Shown: piece after piece, positions 8,278 through 17,133 of the stretch
Numbering within the stretch: position 1 is the stretch's first letter
How the letters are laid out: each line of letters starts with the position of its first letter
Assembly: GCF_000407185.1 (NCBI RefSeq)
Contig: NZ_KE136482.1
Coordinates: forward strand, 558,001-622,000
Length of the DNA stretch: 64,000 nt
Direction of reading: 5' to 3'
From: Enterococcus malodoratus ATCC 43197
GTDB taxonomy: Bacteria > Bacillota > Bacilli > Lactobacillales > Enterococcaceae
Made by a program: the position numbers and the translations under genes
Notes under the pieces: model-generated
What the model saw: only the letters and a program-made list of their open reading frames with translations
The model's database searches: none
What the model was told of the DNA's origin: nothing

Positions 8278-9909
8278 ATGCTTACAGGTTTAAATCGTTT
8301 AAACAACCCATTTTTAAATAAAGGAACGGCGTTTACAAAAGAAGAACGCGCAAAATACGGAATCACTGGTATGCTGCCTAGCACAGTTCAAACTTTGGAA
8401 CAGCAAGCCGTTCAAGCCTACGGACAATATTTAAGCAAACCATCAGATTTAGAAAAACGTATTTTCTTAATGAATATCTTCAATACAAACCGGACATTGT
8501 TTTTCAAATTGATGGGCCAACACTTAGTTGAATTCATGCCAATCGTTTATGATCCAGTCGTTGCTGACTCAATCGAACAATATAATGAAATCTTCGTTGA
8601 ACCGCAAGATGCTGCTTTCCTATCAATCGATGATCCAGCAAGCATCAAAGACAGCTTGAAAAATGCTGCTGACGGCCGCGACATCCGTTTGATCGTTGTT
8701 ACTGACGCAGAAGGAATTTTAGGTATGGGTGACTGGGGTGTCAACGGTGTAGATATAGCCATTGGTAAATTAATGGTCTACACTGCTGCTGCGGGTATCA
8801 ACCCTGCACAAGTATTGCCTGTATCTATCGATGCTGGTACAAATAACGAAGAATTATTAAACAACCCGCTTTACTTAGGTAACAGCCATGCTCGTGTTGA
8901 AGGCGATACTTATTATGACTTTATCGATCAATTTGTTGATGCAGCAACAGACCTTTTCCCTGAACTTTTATTACACTGGGAAGATTTCGGCCGCGGAAAT
9001 GCCGCAAACATTTTAGAAAAATATCAAGACAAGATCACGACCTTCAACGATGACATCCAAGGGACTGGGATTGTCGTATTAGCTGGTGTTTTAGGTGGAT
9101 TAAATATTTCTGGCGAAGCATTGAAAGACCAAACAATCTTGACATTCGGTGCTGGTACAGCTGGTGTCGGTATCGCCAATATCCTATTAAAAGAAATGGT
9201 TCGTCAAGGAACTCCTGAAGAAGAGGCACGCAAACACTTCTATCAAGTCGACAAACAAGGTCTATTATTTGAAGACACAGAAGGCTTAACACCTGGACAA
9301 ATCCCATTTGCTAGAAAACGTGCTGAATTTACTAATAGTGCTGACTTAACAAACTTGGAAGCAGTTGTAAAAGAAATTCATCCAACAATCATGATCGGAA
9401 CATCTACACAACCAGGTGCTTTCAGCGAAACAATCATTAAAGATATGGCTGCACACACACCTCGTCCAATCATTATGCCTTTATCAAATCCTACTAAGCT
9501 AGCGGAAGCAACTGCGGAAGATTTGATCAATTGGACAGACGGCAAAGCATTAATCGGTACAGGGATTCCTGCTGACGATGTTCAATACAATGGTGTGACT
9601 TACCAAATTGGCCAAGCCAACAATGCATTAATGTATCCTGGTCTAGGCTTAGGACTGATTGCTTCAACTTCTACTCGAGTAAATGACGAAATCATTTCTC
9701 AAGCAAGCCGTGCATTAGGCGGAATCGTTGACGTAACAAAACCTGGTGCATCTATCTTGCCTCCAGTAGCAAAAATTACTGAGTTTTCTCAAATTATTGC
9801 TGAAACAGTTGTAAAATCTGTGGTTGATCAAAAATTGAACCGCGAAGAAATCGCCGATGTTAAAGCAGCTGTTGAAGCGGCTAAATGGGTTCCTGAATAT
9901 AAAGACTAA
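8278..9909 (+). CDS. mleS: Malolactic enzyme
   Basis: 543-residue NAD- and Mn-dependent enzyme that decarboxylates L-malate directly to L-lactate and CO2 in the cytoplasm, consuming a proton. It belongs to the malic enzyme family. The N-terminal [16 protein letters not shown], the central [29 protein letters not shown] and the Rossmann motif [11 protein letters not shown] (about 306-316) follow lactococcal MleS very closely in order and length, which separates it from oxaloacetate-forming malic enzymes. The next gene is a 2HCT malate carrier, forming the usual malolactic pair that builds proton-motive force. The short gap contains a hairpin terminator that should reduce transporter expression relative to the enzyme. 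Confidence 0.95.
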   Translation: MLTGLNRLNNPFLNKGTAFTKEERAKYGITGMLPSTVQTLEQQAVQAYGQYLSKPSDLEKRIFLMNIFNTNRTLFFKLMGQHLVEFMPIVYDPVVADSIEQYNEIFVEPQDAAFLSIDDPASIKDSLKNAADGRDIRLIVVTDAEGILGMGDWGVNGVDIAIGKLMVYTAAAGINPAQVLPVSIDAGTNNEELLNNPLYLGNSHARVEGDTYYDFIDQFVDAATDLFPELLLHWEDFGRGNAANILEKYQDKITTFNDDIQGTGIVVLAGVLGGLNISGEALKDQTILTFGAGTAGVGIANILLKEMVRQGTPEEEARKHFYQVDKQGLLFEDTEGLTPGQIPFARKRAEFTNSADLTNLEAVVKEIHPTIMIGTSTQPGAFSETIIKDMAAHTPRPIIMPLSNPTKLAEATAEDLINWTDGKALIGTGIPADDVQYNGVTYQIGQANNALMYPGLGLGLIASTSTRVNDEIISQASRALGGIVDVTKPGASILPPVAKITEFSQIIAETVVKSVVDQKLNREEIADVKAAVEAAKWVPEYKD

Positions 9910-9976
9910 TTCCAACCATTCATCCCTCTCTCATTGACTGGTTCATTAGATAAAATAGATATAACTCTCTTAAATG

Positions 9977-10010
9977 AGGGAGTAGATCGTCTTCTACTCC
10001 CCATTTTTTA
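9977..10010 (+). terminator. Intercistronic hairpin between mleS and mleP
   Basis: Perfect 9-bp stem GGGAGTAGA (9978-9986) / TCTACTCCC (9993-10001) with a six-base loop, followed by CATTTTTTAT. It has the form of an intrinsic terminator inside the operon, so some attenuation between enzyme and transporter is expected. Confidence 0.75.
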
Positions 10011-10050
10011 TGCTTCAAACATAGCTTCACTAAAGAAAGGATCTTTTAAA

Positions 10051-11373
10051 ATGGCACAAAAAGAAACATCAACTGCGATGCCGGTTGAAGAAAAAAAGAC
10101 CAGCTTCTGGTCAACAAAAATCACTGGCGTTAGTTTGCCGATCTATCTAATCATGGTCGTTGTATTGATCGTAGCGATGGCTTTAGGTAAATTGCCGACT
10201 AATATGATCGGTCCAATTGCGATCTTAGTAATTTTTGGGAACCTATTCCATTTTATCGGCAATAAAATTCCAATCGTTAAAAGTTATTTAGGCGGCGGTT
10301 CGGTCTTTGCGATCTTCGCTTCTGCTGCAATTGCGACTTTTGGCATTCTGCCTGACGCGGTCGTCAAATCAACTGAAAACTTTGTAACCAATATGGGTTT
10401 CTTAGATTTTTATATTGCTGCTTTGATTACCGGTAGTATTCTTGGTATGAACCGCAAATTATTGATGAAGGCCTCTGTTCGTTTTATTCCTGTTGCTCTT
10501 ATTTCAATGGTCGTCTCTTTCTTTGCTGTAGGACTTGTCGGTATGCTGATTGGTAACGGTTTTGCAAACTCTGTTTTATATATTTCATTACCTGCTATGG
10601 CCGGCGGTGTTGGTGCCGGTGCGGTGCCATTATCAACCATTTATGCGCATGTTTTGGGGACAGATGCTTCTTCGATCATCTCTCGCTTGATTCCTGCAAC
10701 TGCTATGACAAATGTTTTGGCGATTATTGGTGCAGCTTTAGTTGCTCGTGCTGGTCAATCATTACCTAAATTGAACGGTAATGGTAAATTGATGGAAAAA
10801 GGTGATCTTGGCGATGGTAAACCGCGCGAAGTAAAACCTGATATTGCACAGCTTGGTGTTGGTTTGATGGTCGCATTGACTTTCTTCATCTTAGGTCAAA
10901 TCTGCAATTTCTTCGTTCCAAAAATTCACGCTTATGCGTTCATGATCATCATCGTAGTTATTTGTAAAATTACGAATATCCTACCTGAATACTATGAAGA
11001 TGCAGCCATCATGTTCAATAATTTAATCGTTAAGAACTTAACTGCTGCAGTTCTTGCTGGTATCGGTATTGCTTTATTAAACTTAAATGTTTTAGCTTCT
11101 GCTCTAACTTGGCAATTTGTTGTTCTATGTTTGACCAGCGTTGTCGTAATCTCGCTTGTTTCTGGATTCGTGGGACGTCTGTTCGGATTGTACCCGATCG
11201 AATCAACAATTACTGCTGGATTATGTAACAATTCGATGGGCGGAACGGGGAACGTTGCCGTATTATCTGCCGCAAACAGAATGGAACTAATCGCTTTTGC
11301 CCAAATGGGTAACCGTTTAGGCGGCGCTATCGTCTTGATTATTTCTGGATTCTTGATGCAGCTGTTCTCATAA
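10051..11373 (+). CDS. mleP: 2-hydroxycarboxylate (malate/lactate) transporter, 2HCT family
   Basis: 440-residue integral membrane carrier with about eleven hydrophobic segments. The two re-entrant-loop GG motifs of the 2HCT family are visible in AGGVGAGAVPLS (first half) and NNSMGGTGNVAVLSA (second half). In the malolactic pathway it exchanges malate for lactate, or imports malate with a proton. The start ATG at 10051 is preceded by AAGAAAGGA; a longer frame to 9934 would read through the intercistronic terminator and has no ribosome site. Citrate transport is possible within this family, but pairing with mleS favours malate. Confidence 0.9.
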   Translation: MAQKETSTAMPVEEKKTSFWSTKITGVSLPIYLIMVVVLIVAMALGKLPTNMIGPIAILVIFGNLFHFIGNKIPIVKSYLGGGSVFAIFASAAIATFGILPDAVVKSTENFVTNMGFLDFYIAALITGSILGMNRKLLMKASVRFIPVALISMVVSFFAVGLVGMLIGNGFANSVLYISLPAMAGGVGAGAVPLSTIYAHVLGTDASSIISRLIPATAMTNVLAIIGAALVARAGQSLPKLNGNGKLMEKGDLGDGKPREVKPDIAQLGVGLMVALTFFILGQICNFFVPKIHAYAFMIIIVVICKITNILPEYYEDAAIMFNNLIVKNLTAAVLAGIGIALLNLNVLASALTWQFVVLCLTSVVVISLVSGFVGRLFGLYPIESTITAGLCNNSMGGTGNVAVLSAANRMELIAFAQMGNRLGGAIVLIISGFLMQLFS

Positions 11374-11380
11374 TAACTAA

Positions 11381-11420
11381 AAAACACGATGTCCTGTTTT
11401 AGGATATCGTGGTTTTTTAT
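11381..11420. terminator. Bidirectional terminator between mleP and the MATE gene
   Basis: Stem CACGATGTCCT (11385-11395) / AGGATATCGTG (11401-11411) with a five-base loop, with A-runs before and T-runs after, so it can serve the two convergent genes. Confidence 0.85.
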
Positions 11421-12725
11421 TTACACTGCTGATTTCATTATCACCTGTTCTTTGATCGTTTTGCGGTATTGTCGTAAAAAATAAAAGGAGAAAAGCAGCG
11501 TGAGCCCTTCTGTTACCGGCAAACTGACCCAAGCCCCGGTCAATCCCCATATACCTGCTAGTATAATCACCAAAGGAACTAAGAAAATATATCCACGGAA
11601 CAAAGACAAAGCAAAAGCTTGTTTCGCCTGACCGATGGCTGAAAAGAAAATACTAAATACGACATTCAGTGATGAGCCAAACAACGACAAAAAGAAAATC
11701 GGAATGCCAAAAGCGGCCAATTGAATCAGCATCGGATCATTCTCCCGATTGAAGGCCGAGATGATCGGATACTTCAAGAAAAACAGGATCAGATACAAAA
11801 CAACTGCCATAATAAAACTAGTTCTCAAGCCAAATGTCAGTGTCTTCTGAATTGTCAGTGTCTCTTTTTTGCTGGCGGCACGACTGATCAGCGGCTGAAT
11901 TCCCTGTGCAACCCCGGTAAATAAGGAAAGTGCCACAACGAGAATATTCGCCAATACGCCATAAGCGGCGATGGCGATATCCCCTCCTAAACCGATCAAT
12001 ACTTGATTGAAAACCAAGATACTGACACCGGTACTCATTTCAGCCAGAAAAGAGGACAAGCCTAATTGAATACTCTTAGTAATTGTCCTAAGCTTTGGCT
12101 TTACCCATTTCAACGAAAGCCGCCGTTTTGAGAAATTACGATGCGTACTTAAAATCGCCAAACTGAGCAATGGCGACAAAACGGTAGCTAAGGCCGCACC
12201 GGCCATGCCCATATTCAGCGGAAAAACGAAAATATAATCAAAAAGCATATTGAAAACACTGGAAAAAATCATCGCCTTCATCGCCAGCTGCGGATTCTGA
12301 TCATTCCGAATGAACGCTAGGCATAGATTATTCAGGATAAAAAAAGGCGCCATCACTAAAATGAAACGCATATACATCGTCGTCAAACCTACCGTTGCAC
12401 CACTGGCACCTAATAACAGCGCCAAAAAACGACTCGAAAAGAGACCTAATCCCGTGAAAAGAAGTCCAACACTTCCCCCAACAATCAGTAACTGCGAAAA
12501 ATAGTCGCCGCTTCTTCCCTTCAGTGCAAACAACGTTGCACCACCCATTCCCAACAACAAGCCGATGCCCGTCAGTAGGTTGAATACCGGAAGTGCAATG
12601 TTCAAGGCGGCTAATCCCAGCACGCCCACACCATTGGCGATAAAGAATGTGTCGGCTAAAATATACAATGACAACCCTAGTGTACTTAAGACGCTTCGTG
12701 TGACATATCCTTTGATTTCATTCAT
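11421..12725 (-). CDS. MATE-family multidrug efflux transporter
   Basis: 434-residue polytopic membrane protein with twelve predicted helices in two homologous halves (the first starts near GYVTRSVLSTLGLSLYILAD, the second near LGLSSFLAEMSTGVSILVFN), typical of MATE Na+/H+-coupled drug exporters of the MepA/NorM type. The ATG at 12725 has GGAGG upstream. The gene has its own promoter and a roughly 100-base structured leader (see 12726-12829). Its substrate is unknown. The acetyltransferase gene immediately upstream is on the same strand and may be functionally related, but the promoter between them makes separate control likely. Confidence 0.88.
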   Translation of the reverse strand: MNEIKGYVTRSVLSTLGLSLYILADTFFIANGVGVLGLAALNIALPVFNLLTGIGLLLGMGGATLFALKGRSGDYFSQLLIVGGSVGLLFTGLGLFSSRFLALLLGASGATVGLTTMYMRFILVMAPFFILNNLCLAFIRNDQNPQLAMKAMIFSSVFNMLFDYIFVFPLNMGMAGAALATVLSPLLSLAILSTHRNFSKRRLSLKWVKPKLRTITKSIQLGLSSFLAEMSTGVSILVFNQVLIGLGGDIAIAAYGVLANILVVALSLFTGVAQGIQPLISRAASKKETLTIQKTLTFGLRTSFIMAVVLYLILFFLKYPIISAFNRENDPMLIQLAAFGIPIFFLSLFGSSLNVVFSIFFSAIGQAKQAFALSLFRGYIFLVPLVIILAGIWGLTGAWVSLPVTEGLTLLFSFYFLRQYRKTIKEQVIMKSAV

Positions 12726-12829
12726 GTGATTCCCTCCAAAAAAAATAGCATCCTACCCTCCATTGGCCTACGGGGCAGACTGCTACTCAAAACAAAACCC
12801 GGCGATTTTGCTAAAAGTTCTTCATATTT
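12726..12829 (-). promoter_or_regulatory. Structured leader / putative attenuator of the MATE gene
   Basis: The minus strand contains a hairpin with outer arms TAGCA / TGCTA and inner imperfect arms TCTGCCC / GGGTAGGA, a loop containing CGTAGGCC, and then eight T residues directly before the GGAGG ribosome site. This is the layout of a transcription attenuator or small riboswitch. A tiny frame ATG-AAG-AAC-TTT-TAG lies near the start of the leader without a clear ribosome site. No known riboswitch consensus was recognised. Confidence 0.55.
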
Positions 12830-12836
12830 TTCATTA

Positions 12837-12865
12837 ATTTTAGCAACGAATCGATGAAAAAGCAA
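12837..12865 (-). promoter_or_regulatory. Promoter of the MATE gene
   Basis: Minus-strand TTGCTT (12865-12860) and TAAAAT (12842-12837) are 17 bases apart, just downstream of the acetyltransferase stop codon. Confidence 0.6.
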
Positions 12866-12875
12866 TCACTCATTT

Positions 12876-13322
12876 TTAAAAATCCAAATACATGATCCGC
12901 TCCCCGTTTTCCGGATCGTATTTTTGACTATCAATGAATCCAAAGCGCTGATAATACGCAATTATCTTTTCATTTTCCTCATGTACGCTTAAATAAATCC
13001 GCTCAATCTCATACTGCTGTTTCATGAAATCAATCAGCAAAGGGATGAACAAGCTGCCATAACCTTTCCCTTGAAATTGACTATCGATCATCAAACGGTC
13101 CAGCCACATACCATTGCCTTGTTTAGCACCAATCATCGAAAAACCGACTAGTTGTTTATCATGATATAGAGCTAATGGCTGCCACTGAAGCGATTTGTCA
13201 TAGGCTGCTTCCAATAGCGATTGTTCGTTTCTTTCGATAAAACCACGCTGGCTTTCTGAAACTGAAAGTGCGGCAATTGCCCGCCAATTCGTTTCATCCA
13301 CCTCTTTAATCAAAAAATCCAT
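12876..13322 (-). CDS. GNAT acetyltransferase, BltD/PaiA-like (possible polyamine acetyltransferase)
   Basis: 148-residue GNAT-fold protein. Motif A (acetyl-CoA pyrophosphate loop) is visible as QFQGKGYGSLF near residue 82, preceded by the beta4 strand WLDRLMID and followed by IYLSVHEENEKIIAYYQRFGF. The arrangement resembles BltD and PaiA spermidine/spermine acetyltransferases of Bacillus, in which bltD neighbours a drug exporter, and here a MATE pump follows. The start at 13322 has AGAGGAGG upstream. The substrate remains an inference from family and context. Confidence 0.8.
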   Translation of the reverse strand: MDFLIKEVDETNWRAIAALSVSESQRGFIERNEQSLLEAAYDKSLQWQPLALYHDKQLVGFSMIGAKQGNGMWLDRLMIDSQFQGKGYGSLFIPLLIDFMKQQYEIERIYLSVHEENEKIIAYYQRFGFIDSQKYDPENGERIMYLDF

Positions 13323-13366
13323 CGCGTAATCCTCCTCTATGCAATCATTTTACCGTACCCATCCTA

Positions 13367-13401
13367 CAAAAAACAGCAATCGATAAAATCGACTGCTGCT
13401 T
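13367..13401 (-). terminator. Terminator of the DHA2 exporter gene
   Basis: On the minus strand CAGCAGTCGAT and ATCGATTGCTG form a stem with a short loop, followed by TTTTTTG. It lies just after the stop codon of the MFS gene at 13424. Confidence 0.8.
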
Positions 13402-13423
13402 AAATGTACTATTGATTTGTATT

Positions 13424-14959
13424 TTACTCGATTATTTCTTTGCTTTCACGCATAAAGAACGCTGCTCCAATGGCTCCAATCAAAACGATCGCGCCAGCCA
13501 CATAGCAAATTTGAACCAGTCCTTTATCGAAAGCATTAACAACAACTTTTTGCAGTTCGTGGGCAAAGGGGGCTTTGCTTATGACATCAGAGAAAGCGAT
13601 CTGATGACCCGAAAATGGTCCTGCATTGATCAATCCCTGTGTTAATTTCGCGGGTAAATGCAGACCGGCCGCATGCTGATTGACAACATCTGCGTAGCGA
13701 TTCGCTTCGACCAAACCTAAGATTACCACGCCGAAGCTTGTCCCAAATTGACGGAACACATTCAGCAAACCTGAAGCCATCCCCATTTCATGTGGTGCGA
13801 CGCCTTCTAAACCAGCCGAATTCAACAGAGGGTTTACGATCCCGTTAGCAATACCGATCATGACTAATGTTGGCCATAATTGTGCATAACCCATTGTTGG
13901 AGACATTTGTCCAATCAAGAATAGGAAGCCTGCCCCACTGATCAATAATCCAGCTACGATCATCCATTTTTTTGAGAATCGATTACCAAGAATTCCTACG
14001 ACCGGACCTAAAATCAAAGACCAAACAGATAAGGCTAACTGACGAATCCCGGTATCAAAGGCCGACCAGCCGATATAATTTTGCATCAATACTGTAAGAT
14101 ACGTATTAAACGCATAAATGCCTGAACCTAAAGCAAAAGCCACCAGAGCTGAACCGACAAAGTTGATGTTTTTGAACATCTTCAAATTCATCATTGGGTT
14201 TTGGACCTTTGCTTCCGCATAGATGAACAACGCTAGGAAAACGACAGCTAGTACTAACCAGCCGCCAACGCGTAAGTCTGTCCAAGCCCAGTTGATATGC
14301 GTTTCCTTTTGGATCAACCCATAAATCGCACTAAACAGTGCGGCTGCGGATAAAATCATACCGATAAAATCAATTTTCTGATCTTTTCCATAGCTTGGTG
14401 TTTCATTGACAAAACGGATCGTCATCCAAACCGCAATGATACCAATCGGTAAGTTGATAAAGAAGATAGAGGACCAACCGAATGCATCGACCAGCAGCCC
14501 GCCAACCAACGGACCTGAGGCAGAAGATAATCCGATAACTGAGCCTAAAATACCTAGAGCTAAGCCACGCCGTTTGCCGTCAAAGTTGGAGGCCACCAAC
14601 GCCATCGATAGGGACATCATCCCTGCGCCACCGATCGCTTGTATACCGCGACCAATATCTAAAATCAATAATGTAGGTGCGAAGCCGTTAACTACCGAAG
14701 CGATCACAAATAGGATCAAACTGGCTAAAAAGACTTTCTTGCGCCCGTACATATCTCCCATTTTTGAAACGATCAGCAACGTAACAGCAAAAACCAATGT
14801 ATAAGCATTTAATACCCATTGTAATTGAGCAAAAGGTTCATTGAAGACCTTTTGCATTGTTGGTAACGCCACATTTACAACCGTAACATCCAAAAGCCCC
14901 ATGAAAACACCTAAAGACATCGCGATTAATGAGAACCATTTTTTTGAAGAATCTTTCAT
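13424..14959 (-). CDS. MFS drug:H+ antiporter, DHA2 (14-TM, EmrB/QacA type)
   Basis: 511-residue membrane protein with about 14 hydrophobic helices. Helix 1 carries the DHA2 motif LDVTVVNVALPTMQ, the loop 2-3 motif A region reads SKMGDMYGRKK, and motif C (a Gly/Pro-rich stretch around GSVIGLSSASGPLVGG) marks an antiporter. It probably exports cationic or amphipathic drugs by proton exchange. It follows the PadR gene after 52 bases on the same strand, so PadR likely represses both genes from the operators at 15574-15622. A terminator closes the operon. Confidence 0.9.
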   Translation of the reverse strand: MKDSSKKWFSLIAMSLGVFMGLLDVTVVNVALPTMQKVFNEPFAQLQWVLNAYTLVFAVTLLIVSKMGDMYGRKKVFLASLILFVIASVVNGFAPTLLILDIGRGIQAIGGAGMMSLSMALVASNFDGKRRGLALGILGSVIGLSSASGPLVGGLLVDAFGWSSIFFINLPIGIIAVWMTIRFVNETPSYGKDQKIDFIGMILSAAALFSAIYGLIQKETHINWAWTDLRVGGWLVLAVVFLALFIYAEAKVQNPMMNLKMFKNINFVGSALVAFALGSGIYAFNTYLTVLMQNYIGWSAFDTGIRQLALSVWSLILGPVVGILGNRFSKKWMIVAGLLISGAGFLFLIGQMSPTMGYAQLWPTLVMIGIANGIVNPLLNSAGLEGVAPHEMGMASGLLNVFRQFGTSFGVVILGLVEANRYADVVNQHAAGLHLPAKLTQGLINAGPFSGHQIAFSDVISKAPFAHELQKVVVNAFDKGLVQICYVAGAIVLIGAIGAAFFMRESKEIIE

Positions 14960-15011
14960 ATATTTTTCGCACTCCTACTAGCTATAATTAGCAATCTGCC
15001 GATTCATTAAA

Positions 15012-15548
15012 TTATTTCCGATCAGCGATTTGTTTCTTAATCCAAGTTAATTTTGCTTTCGCAATTTGGATATCCAATTCATAAGCCTCCACCAAAACAT
15101 GAAACCGTTCCGCTCTTTCTGGAAAACGTTTCTGATGGGCTTCCATATCCGCTTGCGCTGCTTGATAGAAGCATAAATCCTCTTCGATAAACCCTCGAAA
15201 TTCTTCCAAAATCCTCAATTGCTCCGGAAGTGTTACACTATCTAACGAACGTAATTTGAAATGCTGCGTGACATTACGTTTCGCATCAGAAGGTATTTTT
15301 TGTTTCATCAATTCAATAAAGCGATCTACACCCTTTTCAGTGATATGCCACAGCTTCATTTTTCGTCCTTCTTCATGCAACGTTGAAGTGACTAACCCTT
15401 CTTTTTCCAGCTTTTCTAGTGATGGATACAACACGCCGCTAGAAACTTTTCGCATAGGCTGCAAAGATGATCCGACAATTTTTTGTAATTTATAGCCCGT
15501 TTTATCATCTGGAATCAATGAACCCAGCAGCAGTAAATCGTACATCAT
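15012..15548 (-). CDS. PadR-family transcriptional repressor
   Basis: 178-residue PadR protein. The N-terminal winged helix (residues 1-85) shows the family pattern GYKLQKIV, SSGVLYPSLEKLEKEGLV and the beta-wing EEGRKMKLWHITEKG. The alpha-helical C-terminal half (PadR C-terminal type, about 95-175) is the dimer and ligand part. The start ATG at 15548 lies behind GGAGGGAGG. It is first in an operon with the 14-TM exporter. Two direct repeats overlap its promoter, which fits autorepression relieved by a transported drug. Confidence 0.9.
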   Translation of the reverse strand: MMYDLLLLGSLIPDDKTGYKLQKIVGSSLQPMRKVSSGVLYPSLEKLEKEGLVTSTLHEEGRKMKLWHITEKGVDRFIELMKQKIPSDAKRNVTQHFKLRSLDSVTLPEQLRILEEFRGFIEEDLCFYQAAQADMEAHQKRFPERAERFHVLVEAYELDIQIAKAKLTWIKKQIADRK

Positions 15549-15573
15549 ACCCTCCCTCCGACAAATTTCATAA

Positions 15574-15626
15574 GTCTTTTAGATATATTGCCTCACTTAT
15601 TATAGGTCTTTTAGACACATTGTCAA
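15574..15626 (-). promoter_or_regulatory. PadR promoter with twin operator repeats
   Basis: The promoter on the minus strand is TTGACA (15626-15621), 16-base spacer, TATAAT (15604-15599). Two near-identical 17-base repeats GTCTTTTAGA-x-A-x-ATTG lie at 15574-15590 and 15606-15622, 32 bases apart, one in the spacer and one just downstream of the -10. The second contains GTCT-TTT-AGAC, a small inverted repeat. These are good candidates for PadR binding sites. Confidence 0.75.
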
Positions 15627-15689
15627 CGGAAAAGTATTTTGTCTTTCTAAACGCAATTATCAGAAGATTTGACTCAATAATTCTGACCA

Positions 15690-15722
15690 ACAAAAAAACG
15701 AATTCAAAAGAATCCGTCTAAT
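15690..15722 (-). terminator. Terminator of the hydrolase gene
   Basis: On the minus strand ACGGATTC-TTTT-GAATTCGT is followed by TTTTTTG, directly after the hydrolase stop codon at 15727. Confidence 0.75.
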
Positions 15723-15726
15723 CTAA

Positions 15727-16644
15727 TCACTTCGTCTTCTCAATAAATCGGCGAACGGCTCGATCAACAAAATCACCGTTGCCGTCTATTGTATGACCGC
15801 CCGTTTCGCAAATCGCGGTGTCGGCCTCGACTCGTTGAAGCAGCTTTTCGATTTGTTCATATTTTGCCATTGGATCATCTTTCGCATGACAAACTAATAA
15901 CGGTACCTGAATTTGCTCTAGCGGATACTCATCATAGTTCAAAGTCATATCCGTATTGGTTACCTCACTATCGGCCTTAACACCTTTCCGTCTTGGAGTA
16001 GCCGGCAGCATCGTTTCGAATAAACTATTGGTCGAAACGGTTGATCCCATCATCTTGTTAAAGACAAAACCAAAATGTTTCATCGTAAACCATAGGATAA
16101 AATCATTCACAATGAAAGCTGGCGGTCCTTGCAATCCCATCTCTTTGACCTCTGCTGGTGTTCGTTTTTTATCTGGTGCACCGGAAGATAAAAGAATGAT
16201 GCCTTTTATACGATCAGGATAATCCAATGCCATTCGTAAAGTCGTCGCCCCACCCGCTGATGTCCCCAAAACATACCCCTTTTTGATCTGTAATTGATCC
16301 ATCAATTCGATAAAAGCCTTGGCTTGATTATTCGGTGTTGGCTTTTCCGGCAGATCCGAACCGATATAGCCAAAACGCGAAGGAGAAATTTTTCGTTGTT
16401 TATCTCCGACTACTTGACGAAGACTTGTCATTCCTTGATCGTAACCGCCAAAAATCCCGTGAGCAATAATTACTGCTTCACCTGAACCTTCATCAAGATA
16501 ATTCATTTTTCCAAAACTGGTATTCAATGATTTCACTTCATACCGATTCAATCGAACATACGCGGCTGTTATATCACGTCTAAATTGATATAGTTCAAAT
16601 CCAATGAAGCCAACAATTATTAGTAAAAGTAAATAAACCCACAC
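15727..16644 (-). CDS. Membrane-anchored alpha/beta hydrolase
   Basis: 305-residue alpha/beta hydrolase. An N-terminal hydrophobic segment (about 2-18) followed by FRR suggests a membrane anchor. The fold is marked by the oxyanion strand AHGIFGG (61-67), the nucleophile elbow GTSAGG (S129), an acidic residue in CHAKDDPM (about 252) and the catalytic His in ETGGHTID (about 284). The start is a GTG at 16644 with AAGGGGA upstream. It is divergent from a CsoR-family gene and ends at its own terminator. The substrate is unknown; esterase or lactonase activity is a reasonable guess only. Confidence 0.8.
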   Translation of the reverse strand: MWVYLLLLIIVGFIGFELYQFRRDITAAYVRLNRYEVKSLNTSFGKMNYLDEGSGEAVIIAHGIFGGYDQGMTSLRQVVGDKQRKISPSRFGYIGSDLPEKPTPNNQAKAFIELMDQLQIKKGYVLGTSAGGATTLRMALDYPDRIKGIILLSSGAPDKKRTPAEVKEMGLQGPPAFIVNDFILWFTMKHFGFVFNKMMGSTVSTNSLFETMLPATPRRKGVKADSEVTNTDMTLNYDEYPLEQIQVPLLVCHAKDDPMAKYEQIEKLLQRVEADTAICETGGHTIDGNGDFVDRAVRRFIEKTK

Positions 16645-16780
16645 TGTCTCATTCCCCTTTTTTATTATTGACTTAAGTATATCAAATAATTTAAATACCT
16701 ATAGCTGCCGTTTACAAAAATACTCTCCTCGTGATATCTTTTAGTGGCATGAACAATTTGCATTCCTAAGGAGAAAATGA

Positions 16781-17062
16781 ATGAGCCATTTACCTGAGCA
16801 CCAAGTGGATAACCTTGTCACTCGCATTAATCGCATCGAAGGACAAGTAGGTGGAATCAAAAAAATGATTATCGCGGAAAAGCCGTACAATGAAGTTCTG
16901 ATTCAGTTGAATTCTGCACGATCAGCGATTCAAGGCATTAGCAAGATCTTACTTGAAGCACGAGCAGATCATTCGTTGATGAATGTTTCTGACGGCGCCT
17001 CGTTGGATGATGAGCTAAAGCAATTGCGAGAAGTCATTAAACAGTACAATAAAATGAACTAG
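16781..17062 (+). CDS. CsoR/FrmR (DUF156) family regulator lacking all cysteines
   Basis: 93-residue all-helical DUF156 protein. The family signature RINRIEGQVGGIKKMI (17-32) and VLIQLNSARSAIQGI are intact. The C-H-C metal-ligand set of copper sensors is not: the first Cys position reads YNEVL, the His is retained in RADHSL, and the last Cys position reads MNV. The protein contains no cysteine, so a copper-sensor or sulfane-sulfur sensor role is unlikely. The start at 16781 has AAGGAG upstream. It is monocistronic, divergent from the hydrolase, and closed by a strong terminator. The ligand and target are unknown. Confidence 0.85.
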   Translation: MSHLPEHQVDNLVTRINRIEGQVGGIKKMIIAEKPYNEVLIQLNSARSAIQGISKILLEARADHSLMNVSDGASLDDELKQLREVIKQYNKMN

Positions 17063-17067
17063 ACATT

Positions 17068-17110
17068 AAAAGGAAGGAACGATTGAAAATTTCAGTCGTT
17101 CCTTCCTTTT
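17068..17110 (+). terminator. Strong terminator after the CsoR-family gene
   Basis: Arms AAAAGGAAGGAACGA and TCGTTCCTTCCTTTT are perfectly complementary over 15 bases, with a loop that itself pairs (TGAAA / TTTCA). It can also serve the convergent histidine kinase gene. Confidence 0.88.
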
Positions 17111-17133
17111 GGGTTCAACTACTATGGTAATTA

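Noticed and set aside
8547-9307. Long antisense open frames inside mleS
   Set aside because: They follow the codon pattern of the sense gene and lack ribosome sites and known domains. The same applies to other antisense frames throughout the window.
9934-10050. N-terminal extension of the malate carrier
   Set aside because: It would translate the terminator hairpin, and no ribosome site precedes it; ATG 10051 has one.
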